Notes under the pieces: model-generated
Database searches by the model: none
Told to the model about the DNA's origin: nothing
What the model saw: the letters and a program-made list of their open reading frames with translations, nothing else
Shown here: positions 18,983 to 28,005 of the stretch, in pieces
Numbering within the stretch: the stretch's first letter is position 1
How the letters are laid out: each line of letters opens with the position of its first letter
Source of the DNA: G965207335 sp965222825
Lineage (GTDB): Bacteria > Pseudomonadota > Gammaproteobacteria > PS1 > Pseudothioglobaceae
DNA length: 64,000 nucleotides
Direction of reading: 5' to 3'
Assembly: GCA_965222825.1 (NCBI GenBank)
Contig: OZ244964.1
Location: 62,001-126,000 of the forward strand
Made by a program: the position numbers and the translations under genes

Positions 18983-19879
18983 ATGAATATCATATTTAGA
19001 GTAGATTCCTCATCAAAAATTGGCTTAGGACATATAATGCGTTGCTTAGCACTAGCCAAACAATACAAAAAAGACAATATTATTTTTGCAACAAGAAACT
19101 TATCTGGTAATGTAAATAATAAAATTCACCAGCAAAACTATCAAATACATAATTTAATCAGTAATAAAAGTCAAGAATTAGCACAAGTTATTAAAAAACT
19201 TAATATGGATATGGTTGTCTTTGATCATTATGACATTGATTATAGCTTTGAAAAAATTATTAAAGAAGATACAGGTATTAAGATTCTAAGTTTTGACGAT
19301 ACCTATGAGAAACACTATTGTGATATTTTGCTAAATCATAATATTTATGCCAAATATGACCATTATAAAAATTTAGTGCCTGATTTTTGTGAAATTAGGT
19401 GTGGGGCAAAATACACCTTAATTAGAGATGAGTTTAGGCAAATAAAACCTAAAAAACGCACAATAAATAGAAATAATCCTACTGTATTTGTTGCTATGGG
19501 TGGTAGTGATACCACAAATATTAGTTTGTCTGTATTAAAAATATTAACGAAATTTGATAATATAACTATTAATCTAGCAACAACCAGTGCTAATAAAAAT
19601 TTAGCCCAACTACAAAAGTTTAGTAAAGCACATTATAATATAAATATTAATATTAATAATGAAAATATTGCTAACATAATGGACAATAGCGATTTCGCTA
19701 TTATTACCCCTAGTGTTATTGTTTATGAGGTTATGTATTTGAATTTGCCATTTATTGCGATTAAAACTGCGGATAATCAACAATATATCTATCAATATTT
19801 AAAAGATAAAAATTATTTAGTTATCAACGATTTTGATGCAGTATTATTTCAAAACAAGGTTATTAAAATTTTAAAATGA
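18983..19879 (+). CDS. pseG: PseG-type UDP-sugar hydrolase
   Basis: Releases UDP from UDP-2,4-diacetamido-2,4,6-trideoxy-altrose on the pseudaminic acid path. The GT-B-like protein has about 298 residues. The N-terminus MNIIFRVDSSSKIGLGHIMRCLALA holds the GxGH loop with the catalytic His. The C-terminal half has VFVAMGGSD and IAIKTADNQQ. I chose the ATG at 18983 rather than an upstream TTG because the duplicate fragment at 21966 starts at the equivalent ATG. Its stop overlaps the next ATG (ATGA). Two further broken copies lie at 20619 and 21966. Confidence 0.88.
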   Translation: MNIIFRVDSSSKIGLGHIMRCLALAKQYKKDNIIFATRNLSGNVNNKIHQQNYQIHNLISNKSQELAQVIKKLNMDMVVFDHYDIDYSFEKIIKEDTGIKILSFDDTYEKHYCDILLNHNIYAKYDHYKNLVPDFCEIRCGAKYTLIRDEFRQIKPKKRTINRNNPTVFVAMGGSDTTNISLSVLKILTKFDNITINLATTSANKNLAQLQKFSKAHYNINININNENIANIMDNSDFAIITPSVIVYEVMYLNLPFIAIKTADNQQYIYQYLKDKNYLVINDFDAVLFQNKVIKILK

Positions 19880-20163
19880 GATTGTCAGTTAAATATATCA
19901 GCGTTATTAAAAAGAATTTTTACCATTTTTTTAAAAATGGTGATATTTATTTATTCGGTAGTCGTGTTGATGACAATAAAAAAGGCGGTGATATAGATTT
20001 GTATTTAGCAGTGCAAGACACTCAAAACTTATTTGTTAAAAAAATTAAATTCTTATCAAGAATCAAAAGAGAATTAGGAGAGCAAAAAATTGATGTTGTA
20101 TTTAACAAAGATTCTAGCAGACTAATAGAACAAGATGCATTAAAAAATGGGGTAAAACTTTGA
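19876..20163 (+). CDS. MNT-type nucleotidyltransferase (antitoxin-like), pair 1
   Basis: A minimal nucleotidyltransferase of 95 residues. The motif FGSRVDDNKKGGDIDLYL contains the GSR turn and an intact D-x-D metal pair (DID). In characterised MNT-HEPN systems the MNT protein adds AMP to the HEPN toxin and blocks it. The next gene overlaps by four bases (TTGA) and encodes the HEPN partner. The pair sits inside the glycan operon between pseG and a pseG fragment. This suggests insertion there. Confidence 0.85.
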   Translation: MRLSVKYISVIKKNFYHFFKNGDIYLFGSRVDDNKKGGDIDLYLAVQDTQNLFVKKIKFLSRIKRELGEQKIDVVFNKDSSRLIEQDALKNGVKL

Positions 20164-20618
20164 CTTATAAAGAAAATTGTTTAGCTAATTTAACAATATG
20201 CTATCAGCACTTGCAACGATTAAACAATGCTTTTACGGAGTTAGAGAAAACTTTTAATTTTCCAATAAACACTAATCATATTGCAAATATTATTAATAAT
20301 AGGCAAAATTTAGCTTATAGTGACCAAATTATTTATCGTTTTGCTAAATTACAAGATTATATAGGCTCAACGCTTTTTAAGTCATTATTGCTTTATCAAG
20401 GTGAAAATATTGACAAACCTTTTTTAGATATTCTTAATAATCTAGAAAAAATACATATTGTTAATGTTGATGATTGGTTTGAACTTAGAGAATTGAGAAA
20501 TAGCATTAGCCATGATTATAATAATAGTGATACAGTTGCAACTGAAATATTAAATGAAATATACCAGCAACAAGGCAAATTGGCTAAAATTTTAAATATC
20601 ATTAAAGGTTTGCTTTAA
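20160..20618 (+). CDS. HEPN-domain protein (HepT-like toxin), pair 1
   Basis: An all-helical protein of 152 residues. The HEPN RNase signature R-x4-H is present in LRELRNSISHDY near residue 118. FAKLQDYIG in the middle is typical of MNT-linked HEPN proteins. It starts on TTG overlapping the stop of the MNT gene. HEPN toxins of this class cleave RNA and are neutralised by the partner. Function here is by family analogy. Confidence 0.8.
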   Translation: MTYKENCLANLTICYQHLQRLNNAFTELEKTFNFPINTNHIANIINNRQNLAYSDQIIYRFAKLQDYIGSTLFKSLLLYQGENIDKPFLDILNNLEKIHIVNVDDWFELRELRNSISHDYNNSDTVATEILNEIYQQQGKLAKILNIIKGLL

Positions 20619-20753
20619 ATGTCGCTTGTTGTTATTAAAACAACTGATAATCAGCAAATTTTATATGGGTGGTTACATAAAAATAACTATTTCATACTTG
20701 ATATTCTTAATACAGAAAAACTGTCTAAAGGTATTAGCAAGGTATTAGCATGA
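20619..20753 (+). pseudogene. pseG C-terminal fragment
   Basis: A 44-codon piece. Its product contains VVIKTTDNQQILYGWLHKNN, aligning with IAIKTADNQQYIYQYLKDKN near the end of the intact PseG at 18983. It follows the HEPN stop directly and overlaps the next ATG by four bases, just as intact pseG overlaps the MNT ATG. It is the tail of a second pseG copy split by rearrangement. Confidence 0.85.
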
Positions 20754-21376
20754 ATATAGCAATTTTAACTTCAGATAATCAGTGGTTTGTCCCTTATGCT
20801 CAAATACTATCCAAACAAATACAAGATGCAAAGTTATTTTATAATCATCAGGATATAATCGATAATTATGATATTGTATTTATATTAAGTTATCATAAAA
20901 TTATTGCAGAGCAATACCTAAAACTACATAAACATAATATAGTAATACATGCGAGTAAATTGCCAGAAGGAAAGGGGTGGTCACCATTGTTCTGGCAAGT
21001 GTTGGAAGGAAAAAACGAGATACCATTTACCATGTTTGAAGCATTAAATGGTATGGATGACGGTGATATTTATATGCAAGATATGTTGGAATTAACAGGA
21101 TATGAATTAAATCAAGAGCTAAGGCAAAAACAAGCCGAACATACAATAAAAATGTGTTTGAATTTCTTAGTAAATTATGATAGGTATAAAATACCAATGA
21201 GGCAATTAGGTAAAGAAAGTTTCTACTCGAAAAGAAATATAATCCATAGTAAACTAGATATTGACAAGACGATTAAGGAGCAATTCAATTTACTAAGAAT
21301 TGTAAATAATAATAACTATCCTGCTTTTTTTATAATTAACAAACAAAAATATAAATTAACTATTGAAAAAAACTAA
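20750..21376 (+). CDS. Sugar N-formyltransferase-like protein 1
   Basis: A protein of 208 residues of the formyl_trans_N fold. It has HASKLPEGKGWSPLFWQVL with the catalytic-type His and the LPxGxG loop, then TMFEALNGMDDGDIY. These are shared with methionyl-tRNA and UDP-sugar formyltransferases. The length is far below that of Fmt (about 310), so a sugar N-formyltransferase acting with the Pse enzymes is likely. It starts by ATGA overlap with the pseG fragment. Its end runs directly into an ATPase remnant. Confidence 0.75.
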   Translation: MNIAILTSDNQWFVPYAQILSKQIQDAKLFYNHQDIIDNYDIVFILSYHKIIAEQYLKLHKHNIVIHASKLPEGKGWSPLFWQVLEGKNEIPFTMFEALNGMDDGDIYMQDMLELTGYELNQELRQKQAEHTIKMCLNFLVNYDRYKIPMRQLGKESFYSKRNIIHSKLDIDKTIKEQFNLLRIVNNNNYPAFFIINKQKYKLTIEKN

Positions 21377-21969
21377 GAAGCATTATTCAAAACCATAGTC
21401 ATTATGTTTCCTATGTTTTTAGTGGAAGTAAAAAATCAATATTAAGTCAAATGTTTAACAACAAAAATAGAGCATTTTATAAATCTGTTAAACATTTACA
21501 TATCAATGAAATTTTACTTAATGATTGGTTAGGTTTTATCAAAAATAAGTTTGCATTTACTGATAAATATATAAGTACAAAATATATTAAAAAAGCATTT
21601 AATATTACCAATGGTTTTCCCTATTATATGCAACAATTAATGTATTTTATTTGGGATAAAACTCAAAAACAAGTTAATGCAAATATTATGAACGATGCAA
21701 TAAATTTAATGCTAGAAAGAGAAAATGATATATACAGTATAGTATGGACAAACTTAACTCTAAATCAAAAAAAAACATTAAAATATATAGTTAAAAATGA
21801 TGGTAAAAAATTATATAGTAATGATAATTTAAGTGAATTTGATATTAGTGCAACTACTTTAAAAAGCACAACTGAAGCTTTAATAAAAAAAGATATTTGT
21901 GATAAAAAGAATGATGTTTACTATTTATTAGACCCTTTTATGGCTTATTGGTTGGAAAAAAATCAATGA
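21367..21969 (+). pseudogene. Archaeal-type AAA ATPase, C-terminal remnant
   Basis: The frame is readable from about 21367 (overlapping the end of the formyltransferase gene) to the TGA at 21967-21969, about 200 codons. It encodes SYVFSGSKKSILSQMFNNKN and then FNITNGFPYYMQQL, the C-terminal half of the ATPase family with a FSGSK-x-L-x-x-MF string. The P-loop domain is missing and no start lies before it, though the ATG at 21451 could still initiate. It seems to be the leftover of an insertion between two pse modules. Confidence 0.65.
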
Positions 21970-22196
21970 ATATATTATTTAGAGTTGATAGTTCATCAAA
22001 AATTGGCTTAGGACATCTAATGCGTTGTCTAGTGTTAGCAAAACAGTATAAAAAGGATAATATTATTTTTAAATCTCGTATTAGTATGTGGCTAAAGCAA
22101 GAAAAATTAAAAGTTTATCCAAAAATAGATGTGTATCTACATATAAGTACTACAAAAAAAACTACTATTTGTAAAACAAAATACCATACACGCTAA
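21966..22196 (+). pseudogene. pseG N-terminal fragment
   Basis: From the ATG at 21966 the product starts MNILFRVDSSSKIGLGHLMR and stays nearly identical to intact PseG (18983) up to KKDNIIF, about residue 36. It then becomes unrelated and stops at 22196. It overlaps the ATPase remnant by four bases. Together with the tail fragment at 20619 it shows that a second pseG was broken apart. Confidence 0.85.
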
Positions 22197-22203
22197 AATA
22201 CCT

Positions 22204-22437
22204 ATGACTACTAAAAATGTTACTATAACAAATGAGTACAAAGTAGATAACAATAGCAATAAAATTGAGTTTTATATGAGTAATCAACTACTACTAATAT
22301 TATTGCTAGGTAGTACATATTGGAATGTAGCAGAATATCATATGAAAATAGCAATATACCCAGACAAATTTAACCCGACATTACAAAGGTTATTATCTTA
22401 TTTTAAAGTTATAACTTTTTTTATAATTAAAGAGTAA
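22204..22437 (+). CDS. Small hypothetical ORF, possibly a remnant
   Basis: A frame of 77 codons with no recognised family. It contains a short hydrophobic run (QLLLILLLGSTYW) and otherwise polar sequence. It lies between the pseG fragment and the second formyltransferase, a zone full of gene debris. It may be non-functional. Confidence 0.3.
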   Translation: MTTKNVTITNEYKVDNNSNKIEFYMSNQLLLILLLGSTYWNVAEYHMKIAIYPDKFNPTLQRLLSYFKVITFFIIKE

Positions 22438-22455
22438 ATTACTAACTATAACATT

Positions 22456-23145
22456 ATGAAGGTAAACACTTATATTGTTGCTACAATAAAAGATTGGCAT
22501 ATAAAGGAGTTTGTAAATTATAGTAAAAAACTATCAGGCAACTGGCACTTAATAACAAATAAAAATAAGTTAACTACTAAAAATATTAAACAAATAAAAC
22601 CAAAATATATATTTTTTCCGCATTGGTCTTGGCTGGTGTCAAAAGAGATTACTAATAACTATAATTGTGTATGTTTCCACGAAACAGACCTACCTTATGG
22701 TAGAGGTGGTAGTCCAATACAAAATTTAATATTAAATGGCCATAAAAAAACAAAAATTACTGCATTTAAAATGACACAAGAACTAGATGCAGGCGATATA
22801 TATACTAAAGTAAGTTTAAGTTTATCAGGCTCAGCACAAGAGATTTTTGTCCGCTCTAGTAAAATTATTGCCAATATGATAAAAACTATTGTAGAGCAAA
22901 ATCCAACACCTAAAACACAAACAGGTAAAATTACTAATTTTAATAGAAGAACACCGCAACAAAGTGTTATACCTAATAATATTAGTTTAAATAAAATATA
23001 TGATTTTATTCGTATGCTTGATGCAGACACATATCCAAAATCATATATAAATTATGGTAATTTTCGTATAACTTTTGATAACTCTAAAAAATCAGGTACT
23101 ACTATTTGTGCCAATGTAAAAATAACAATACTGAATAATGAATAA
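22456..23145 (+). CDS. Sugar N-formyltransferase-like protein 2
   Basis: A formyl_trans_N protein of 229 residues. It has FFPHWSWLVSKEI, then CVCFHETDLPYGRGGSPIQNLI with the catalytic-type His and LPxGRGGSP loop, then MTQELDAGDIYTK. The C-terminal third (DFIRMLDADTYPKSYI) resembles the extra domain of sugar formyltransferases. It is distinct from copy 1, so the island may formylate two amino groups or use two donors. It overlaps the PIG-L gene by eight bases. Confidence 0.8.
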   Translation: MKVNTYIVATIKDWHIKEFVNYSKKLSGNWHLITNKNKLTTKNIKQIKPKYIFFPHWSWLVSKEITNNYNCVCFHETDLPYGRGGSPIQNLILNGHKKTKITAFKMTQELDAGDIYTKVSLSLSGSAQEIFVRSSKIIANMIKTIVEQNPTPKTQTGKITNFNRRTPQQSVIPNNISLNKIYDFIRMLDADTYPKSYINYGNFRITFDNSKKSGTTICANVKITILNNE

Positions 23146-23806
23146 TATACTAATAATAGTTGCACACCCTGATGATGAAGTATTAGGATGTGGTGCAACA
23201 ATTGCTAAACACACAGATAAAGGCGATAAAGTTAGCATTGTTTTTTTAGCTGATGGTGTTAGTTCTCGCATACAACAAAAAGAAAGCATAAAACAACGAC
23301 ATCAGGCAACTTATAAGGCACTTGATATACTTAATTGTGAAAAACCTATTTTTTTAAACTTTCCTGATAATAAACTAGATGGAGTTATACTATTAGATGT
23401 AGTACAAAAACTAGAAGCAATTATTTATAATATAAAACCTAATATAATCTACACCCATCATTATGGAGACTTAAACATAGACCACCAAATAACTCATAAA
23501 GCAGTAATGACTGTAGCTCGTCCACAACCTAGTTTTTGTGTTAAAGAAATTTATAGTTTTGAAATACTTTCAGCTACACACTGGCAATCACATAGTATGA
23601 GAGGTTTTTTTAATCCTAATTATTTTATTGATATAGGTAATTTTATAGATAAAAAAATACAGGCTTTAAAATGCTATGATAAAGAAATGCGAACCTATCC
23701 ACATGCTAAAAGCTATCAAGCAATAAAATCTTTGGCCATATTTAGAGGCACAACAGTTGGTATAAAATATGCAGAGGCATTTTGTGTTGAAAAACTGATA
23801 AAATAA
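23138..23806 (+). CDS. PIG-L/LmbE-family deacetylase
   Basis: A zinc-dependent N-acetyl-sugar deacetylase family protein of 222 residues. The metal-binding motif IVAHPDDEVLGCGAT lies at about residues 6-20, and the third ligand region is THHYGDLNIDHQITHKAV near 110. In this island it probably frees an amino group on the sugar, which the adjacent formyltransferases could then formylate. That sequence of reactions is inferred from gene order. It overlaps the formyltransferase gene. Confidence 0.87.
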   Translation: MNNILIIVAHPDDEVLGCGATIAKHTDKGDKVSIVFLADGVSSRIQQKESIKQRHQATYKALDILNCEKPIFLNFPDNKLDGVILLDVVQKLEAIIYNIKPNIIYTHHYGDLNIDHQITHKAVMTVARPQPSFCVKEIYSFEILSATHWQSHSMRGFFNPNYFIDIGNFIDKKIQALKCYDKEMRTYPHAKSYQAIKSLAIFRGTTVGIKYAEAFCVEKLIK

Positions 23807-23825
23807 GTTTTTTTAAAAATATAAT

Positions 23826-24473
23826 ATGCCTATAAAAACCATTCAATTAAGTATTAAAACTCTTGACTTAGTAATAAATAATAGCCATGTGCTTAATCTT
23901 AAACAAGATGAGGATTATTATGCCCTGTCTTTTACACTACTATATCCAAGGGCTGGTAAAACCTCTATCAATACTGTAAAAACCATTCCCTTGCAAGATA
24001 ATACAACATTTAAAACTTGTAGTGAAAAAGTAGTATTTAAGGAAAAAGTTGATATGAAAGGCTGTATTGAGGTATCTGTTGAACTATTGGCAATTAATAA
24101 GAAAAATGGCTTTGAATTATTTTTATCTAATGTATTTGCATTATCATTTAAGATAGCCACAAAGACACTTGCCTCTAGTATTAATAATATTGTTTTAGGC
24201 AAGGTACTAGACCAACCAATTAATGATATTGTGGCAATGCTTAGCAAAAAACAAGAAATGATTACACTTGCTAAAAGAACAATAAATTTAAATTACTTAT
24301 TTGGTAATAAAACTATAGAGTTAATATCCAATAAAGAGGTAATGGATAAAATGCCAGAAATAGATATAAACCAAGTATATTTTGATGATGAGGCAATAGT
24401 AGTAGAAGATAAGCATAATTTTGCCGCTTATTTAGATAGTGCTAGTATAAACTTACAATGTGAGATATTATAA
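23826..24473 (+). CDS. Hypothetical protein in glycan island
   Basis: A protein of 215 residues with no recognised family, signal peptide or membrane segment. The N-terminal half alternates hydrophobic and polar residues like a beta-sandwich (YYALSFTLLYP, GCIEVSVELLAI). The C-terminal half looks helical. It starts 20 bp after the PIG-L gene. Confidence 0.55.
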   Translation: MPIKTIQLSIKTLDLVINNSHVLNLKQDEDYYALSFTLLYPRAGKTSINTVKTIPLQDNTTFKTCSEKVVFKEKVDMKGCIEVSVELLAINKKNGFELFLSNVFALSFKIATKTLASSINNIVLGKVLDQPINDIVAMLSKKQEMITLAKRTINLNYLFGNKTIELISNKEVMDKMPEIDINQVYFDDEAIVVEDKHNFAAYLDSASINLQCEIL

Positions 24474-24547
24474 AATATACTGATAATTAGCTAACACATG
24501 CAAACAACAATAGCTAAATTATAAACTAATTACGATGTTACTAAAAG

Positions 24548-24835
24548 ATGAGAATAAGCATACAAGAAATAAAAGCAATTAAACAAAGTTTTAAAAAGGC
24601 ATTTAAAACAGGTGCTATATTTCTTTTTGGTAGCAGAACAAATGATAAAATAAAAGGTGGCTATATAGATTTATATCTTATTTTATATAGTAAAAATAAT
24701 TTAAGAGAAAAAAAGATACATTTTTTAGTTGATTTAAAATCAAAAATTGGCGACCAAAAAATTGATGTTGTTATAGCAAGGGATTACACAAGATTGATAG
24801 AACAAGAGGCACTAAAAAATGGAATTCTATTGTGA
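24548..24835 (+). CDS. MNT-type nucleotidyltransferase, pair 2, catalytic Asp replaced
   Basis: A protein of 95 residues, paralogous to the gene at 19876, including the tail RLIEQEALKNG. The motif reads FGSRTNDKIKGGYIDLYLIL. The first Asp of the D-x-D pair is Tyr (codon TAT at 24661-24663), which should abolish metal-dependent nucleotidyl transfer. The paired HEPN gene keeps its active motif. Either the toxin is controlled by binding alone, the intact paralogue acts in trans, or the system is decaying. Confidence 0.8.
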   Translation: MRISIQEIKAIKQSFKKAFKTGAIFLFGSRTNDKIKGGYIDLYLILYSKNNLREKKIHFLVDLKSKIGDQKIDVVIARDYTRLIEQEALKNGILL

Positions 24836-25299
24836 GTAGAAATAACAGTATCAAAGAAAAATTCTATGAATGCGATAAGCATATTGAAAAAATCACTAAT
24901 GCTAAAAAATATTTAAAAAATACAATGCCACTATCAATTAAGGCTTATCAAAACCTTGATGATATTCAAATAAGTTTTATTGATCAATTGATTTTTAGAT
25001 TTTCAAAACTTCAATATACAATAAGTGAAAAAATATTACCCTATATTATTATTCTATCTCAGGAAGATGTTAAGAAAAAAACTTTTATAGATATTTTAAA
25101 TAGATTAGAAGAGTTAGAAATTATTGATAAAACACAATGGCTAAGTTTGAGAGAAATTAGAAATGAAATTGCCCACGAATATTCATTCAATACCATTGAA
25201 GTGGTAGAAAGTATTATTGATATATATAACCATAGTGATGAATTGCTTGATATTTATAAAACAATTAGACAATTTTGTTTGATTAAATTTAACATTTAA
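24832..25299 (+). CDS. HEPN-domain protein (HepT-like toxin), pair 2
   Basis: A protein of 155 residues with a GTG start overlapping the MNT stop (GTGA). It keeps the R-x4-H motif in LREIRNEIAHEY and the FSKLQYTI string seen in pair 1. Overall architecture matches the gene at 20160. pseI starts five bases after its stop. Confidence 0.8.
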   Translation: MSRNNSIKEKFYECDKHIEKITNAKKYLKNTMPLSIKAYQNLDDIQISFIDQLIFRFSKLQYTISEKILPYIIILSQEDVKKKTFIDILNRLEELEIIDKTQWLSLREIRNEIAHEYSFNTIEVVESIIDIYNHSDELLDIYKTIRQFCLIKFNI

Positions 25300-25303
25300 A
25301 ATA

Positions 25304-26341
25304 ATGCAAATAAATAATAGGGTTATATCAAGTAAAAATACACCTTATATAATAGCAGAACTATCAGCTAATCATAATGGTAATATAGAGAGAGCATTTA
25401 CAAGTATAGATGCTGCTAAAAAAGCAGGTGCAGATGCAGTTAAAATACAAACTTACACTGCAGATACTATGACTATACCTTGTGAAATGCAAGAGTTTCA
25501 AATACACGGTGGTTTGTGGGATGGTTATAATCTTTATGATTTATATAAATGGGCACAAACACCTTATAAGTGGCATAAACCTTTATTTGATTACGCCAAA
25601 GAGATAGATATTACCATATTTAGTAGTCCATTTGATAACACAGCCGTTGATTTATTAGAAGATTTAAACACCCCTGCTTATAAAATTGCTTCGCCTGAGA
25701 TAATAGATATACCTCTTATAAAATATGTAGCAAGCACTAAAAAACCAATGATTATCTCAACAGGAATGGCAAATTTAGATGAAATTAGCGAGGCAGTAGA
25801 AGTTGTAAAAGAAAATGGTTGTTCTGAGCTAGTGTTATTACATTGTATTAGTAGTTATCCCGCCCCGCCTGAGCAATCTAATTTATTAACCATACCTGAT
25901 TTAGCAAAACGATTTGGGCACTTAGTGGGTTTATCAGACCATACTATAGGTACTACTGTTGCTATTACTAGTATAGCACTAGGTGCAGTAGTTATTGAAA
26001 AGCATTTCACCCTTAGCCGTAAAGATAAAGGTCCTGATAGTGAGTTTTCACTAGAACCACATGAGCTCAAACAACTTTGTATTGATACAAAAATTGCTCA
26101 TAAGTCTCTGGGTGTTGCTGGATATAAACTAAAAGAAGCAGAACAAGCAGGGCTAAAATTTAGACGCTCCTTGTATGTTGTTAAAGATATTAAAAAAGGT
26201 GAAAAACTAACTAAAGATAATATTCGCTCTATACGCCCTGGATTTGGCTTATTACCTAAATATTATGAGCAAATATTAGATAAAACAGCTAAGCAAGATA
26301 TAAAATACGGCACACCACTAAATTGGGATAACATTGTTTAA
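25304..26341 (+). CDS. pseI: Pseudaminic acid synthase
   Basis: Condenses 6-deoxy-AltdiNAc with phosphoenolpyruvate to give pseudaminic acid. The protein has 345 residues. The NeuB barrel shows IIAELSANHNGNIERA, DAVKIQTYTADT, HCISSYPAPPEQSNL (the PseI-type PAP string), LSDHTIGTT, and EKHFTLSRKDKGPDSEFSLEP. The SAF domain (about 285-345) follows with RSLYVVKDIKKGEKLT. It directly follows the second MNT-HEPN pair and overlaps the next gene by eight bases. Confidence 0.93.
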   Translation: MQINNRVISSKNTPYIIAELSANHNGNIERAFTSIDAAKKAGADAVKIQTYTADTMTIPCEMQEFQIHGGLWDGYNLYDLYKWAQTPYKWHKPLFDYAKEIDITIFSSPFDNTAVDLLEDLNTPAYKIASPEIIDIPLIKYVASTKKPMIISTGMANLDEISEAVEVVKENGCSELVLLHCISSYPAPPEQSNLLTIPDLAKRFGHLVGLSDHTIGTTVAITSIALGAVVIEKHFTLSRKDKGPDSEFSLEPHELKQLCIDTKIAHKSLGVAGYKLKEAEQAGLKFRRSLYVVKDIKKGEKLTKDNIRSIRPGFGLLPKYYEQILDKTAKQDIKYGTPLNWDNIV

Positions 26342-27902
26342 TCTTCCATTTATTACCCCACTTATAAAACTCCATAAGAGAAATAGTTTACGGGCAATGA
26401 TGCGTGGTTATCGCTTGCTTAAAAATAATAATAACTTAGATTTATTAATGCAATTAAGAAATGTTTTAACCAAAACAAACCTTAATGTTCATACGATATT
26501 AACAACATCAGATAATAAACAGATTGATATTGAGTTAACGACTAGGCAATATTTAACAAGTAGAATACTACACCTATCTTTTAATAAGGCTATTTTATGT
26601 AGTTATGGCAATAATAAGACATTACGATATCCATTACCTATAGTATGGCAAAAGCAGTTAATTGCTAATCATATTAAAGTTAATAAGGTAATTTGTACTA
26701 TTTATTGGTTTTTTTATGTATTATTTTTGTGGTGTTACGGTATTTTTACTGCTATTAAATATACAAAAAATATCATTACAACCTATAAAAAAACAGATAA
26801 TTATGTCTATTTTGACCAACTTAGAGTAGATTCTTTTTCTACTGAAAAAAAACAATACAATATAACTAATTGGTATTTACAGTGGCAAAATAAAGCAAAA
26901 AATATTAATACACTATGCCATGGTATCAAACAAGCAAAGTTTATTAACCGCAATGATATTAATATTGCTTATTGTGATGTTATGCCTGACTTGTTTGGTA
27001 TTAATAAAGTTAAATATATCTTATTATCGTTAAAACAAATCATACTATCTTTAGTTTTTTTATTATTAGGGAAAACTACAGCGGCAGTTTTGCTAAATCA
27101 GCACATTAAGTTTTTACTCATAAAACTAGCTAATAAAGAAAATTTAGCTAAGGACTATTTATTTCATAATTCTGGACTGTTTTATCGTCCACTATGGACT
27201 TATGAGGCGGAAGTAAAAGACAGCAGAGTTATTTTTTATTTTTATTCAACTAATGATAAAAATTTTAAAATCAAAAATAGAGAATCAGTTCAACATCCTT
27301 GGCATTTACTCACTTGGCCACATTATTTAGTATGGAATAAGGCACAACTTGATTATTTAATCTATAATCCTAAAATCATTGAGGAAGTAGGGTTTATTTG
27401 GTTTTCTTGTAATGGGGCAGAAGTGCCGATATTGCCTCATAATAGTATTGCTGTATTTGATGTTCAAGCAGTACACAGCACTTTTTATATCATATTGGGT
27501 GCACATTTAGAATATTATGTGCCTAAAATTATCAATCAATTTTTATTAGATATACAAACAGTGCTATTAGAAACTAAACAACAAATGGCACACAAAAGAA
27601 AACGCACTAGCAAACATACTCATAAAAAGTATTTACATAATCTAGTTAAATTAAAGCAAAAAGACAATTACATTGCAATAAATTCAGACTTATCAGCCAC
27701 AACTTTGATAAAACAAACCAAAGCAACTATTTCTATACCCTTTACTTCAACAGCACTTATTGCAAAAGCAGAAGGCAAACCATCGGTTTATTATGACCCA
27801 TCTGGGATCATTCAAAAAGATGATATGGCAGCTCATGGTATTACCGTTTTAGTTGGTATTGATGAGTTAAGGCAATGGGTAAAAACAATCAATAATGCAT
27901 AA
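26334..27902 (+). CDS. Polysaccharide biosynthesis PFTS-motif protein
   Basis: A protein of 522 residues. It carries the string SIPFTSTALIAKAEGKPSVYY (about 465-485), the PFTS motif that names a family of surface-carbohydrate proteins. An N-terminal hydrophobic segment (YWFFYVLFLWCYGIF, about 125-140) and another near 230 suggest membrane association. It probably transfers or handles the island's sugar as a GT-B-like glycosyltransferase; the acceptor is unknown. It is the last gene of the island. Confidence 0.7.
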   Translation: MFNLPFITPLIKLHKRNSLRAMMRGYRLLKNNNNLDLLMQLRNVLTKTNLNVHTILTTSDNKQIDIELTTRQYLTSRILHLSFNKAILCSYGNNKTLRYPLPIVWQKQLIANHIKVNKVICTIYWFFYVLFLWCYGIFTAIKYTKNIITTYKKTDNYVYFDQLRVDSFSTEKKQYNITNWYLQWQNKAKNINTLCHGIKQAKFINRNDINIAYCDVMPDLFGINKVKYILLSLKQIILSLVFLLLGKTTAAVLLNQHIKFLLIKLANKENLAKDYLFHNSGLFYRPLWTYEAEVKDSRVIFYFYSTNDKNFKIKNRESVQHPWHLLTWPHYLVWNKAQLDYLIYNPKIIEEVGFIWFSCNGAEVPILPHNSIAVFDVQAVHSTFYIILGAHLEYYVPKIINQFLLDIQTVLLETKQQMAHKRKRTSKHTHKKYLHNLVKLKQKDNYIAINSDLSATTLIKQTKATISIPFTSTALIAKAEGKPSVYYDPSGIIQKDDMAAHGITVLVGIDELRQWVKTINNA

Positions 27903-28005
27903 AACTATTACAAGCACTATATTATATATGCTACAAATCTATTAATAGCGTAAGTATTTTTTTCAGTATTTGTTAATTCATACAATATGTATTAAATAAC
28001 CTAAA

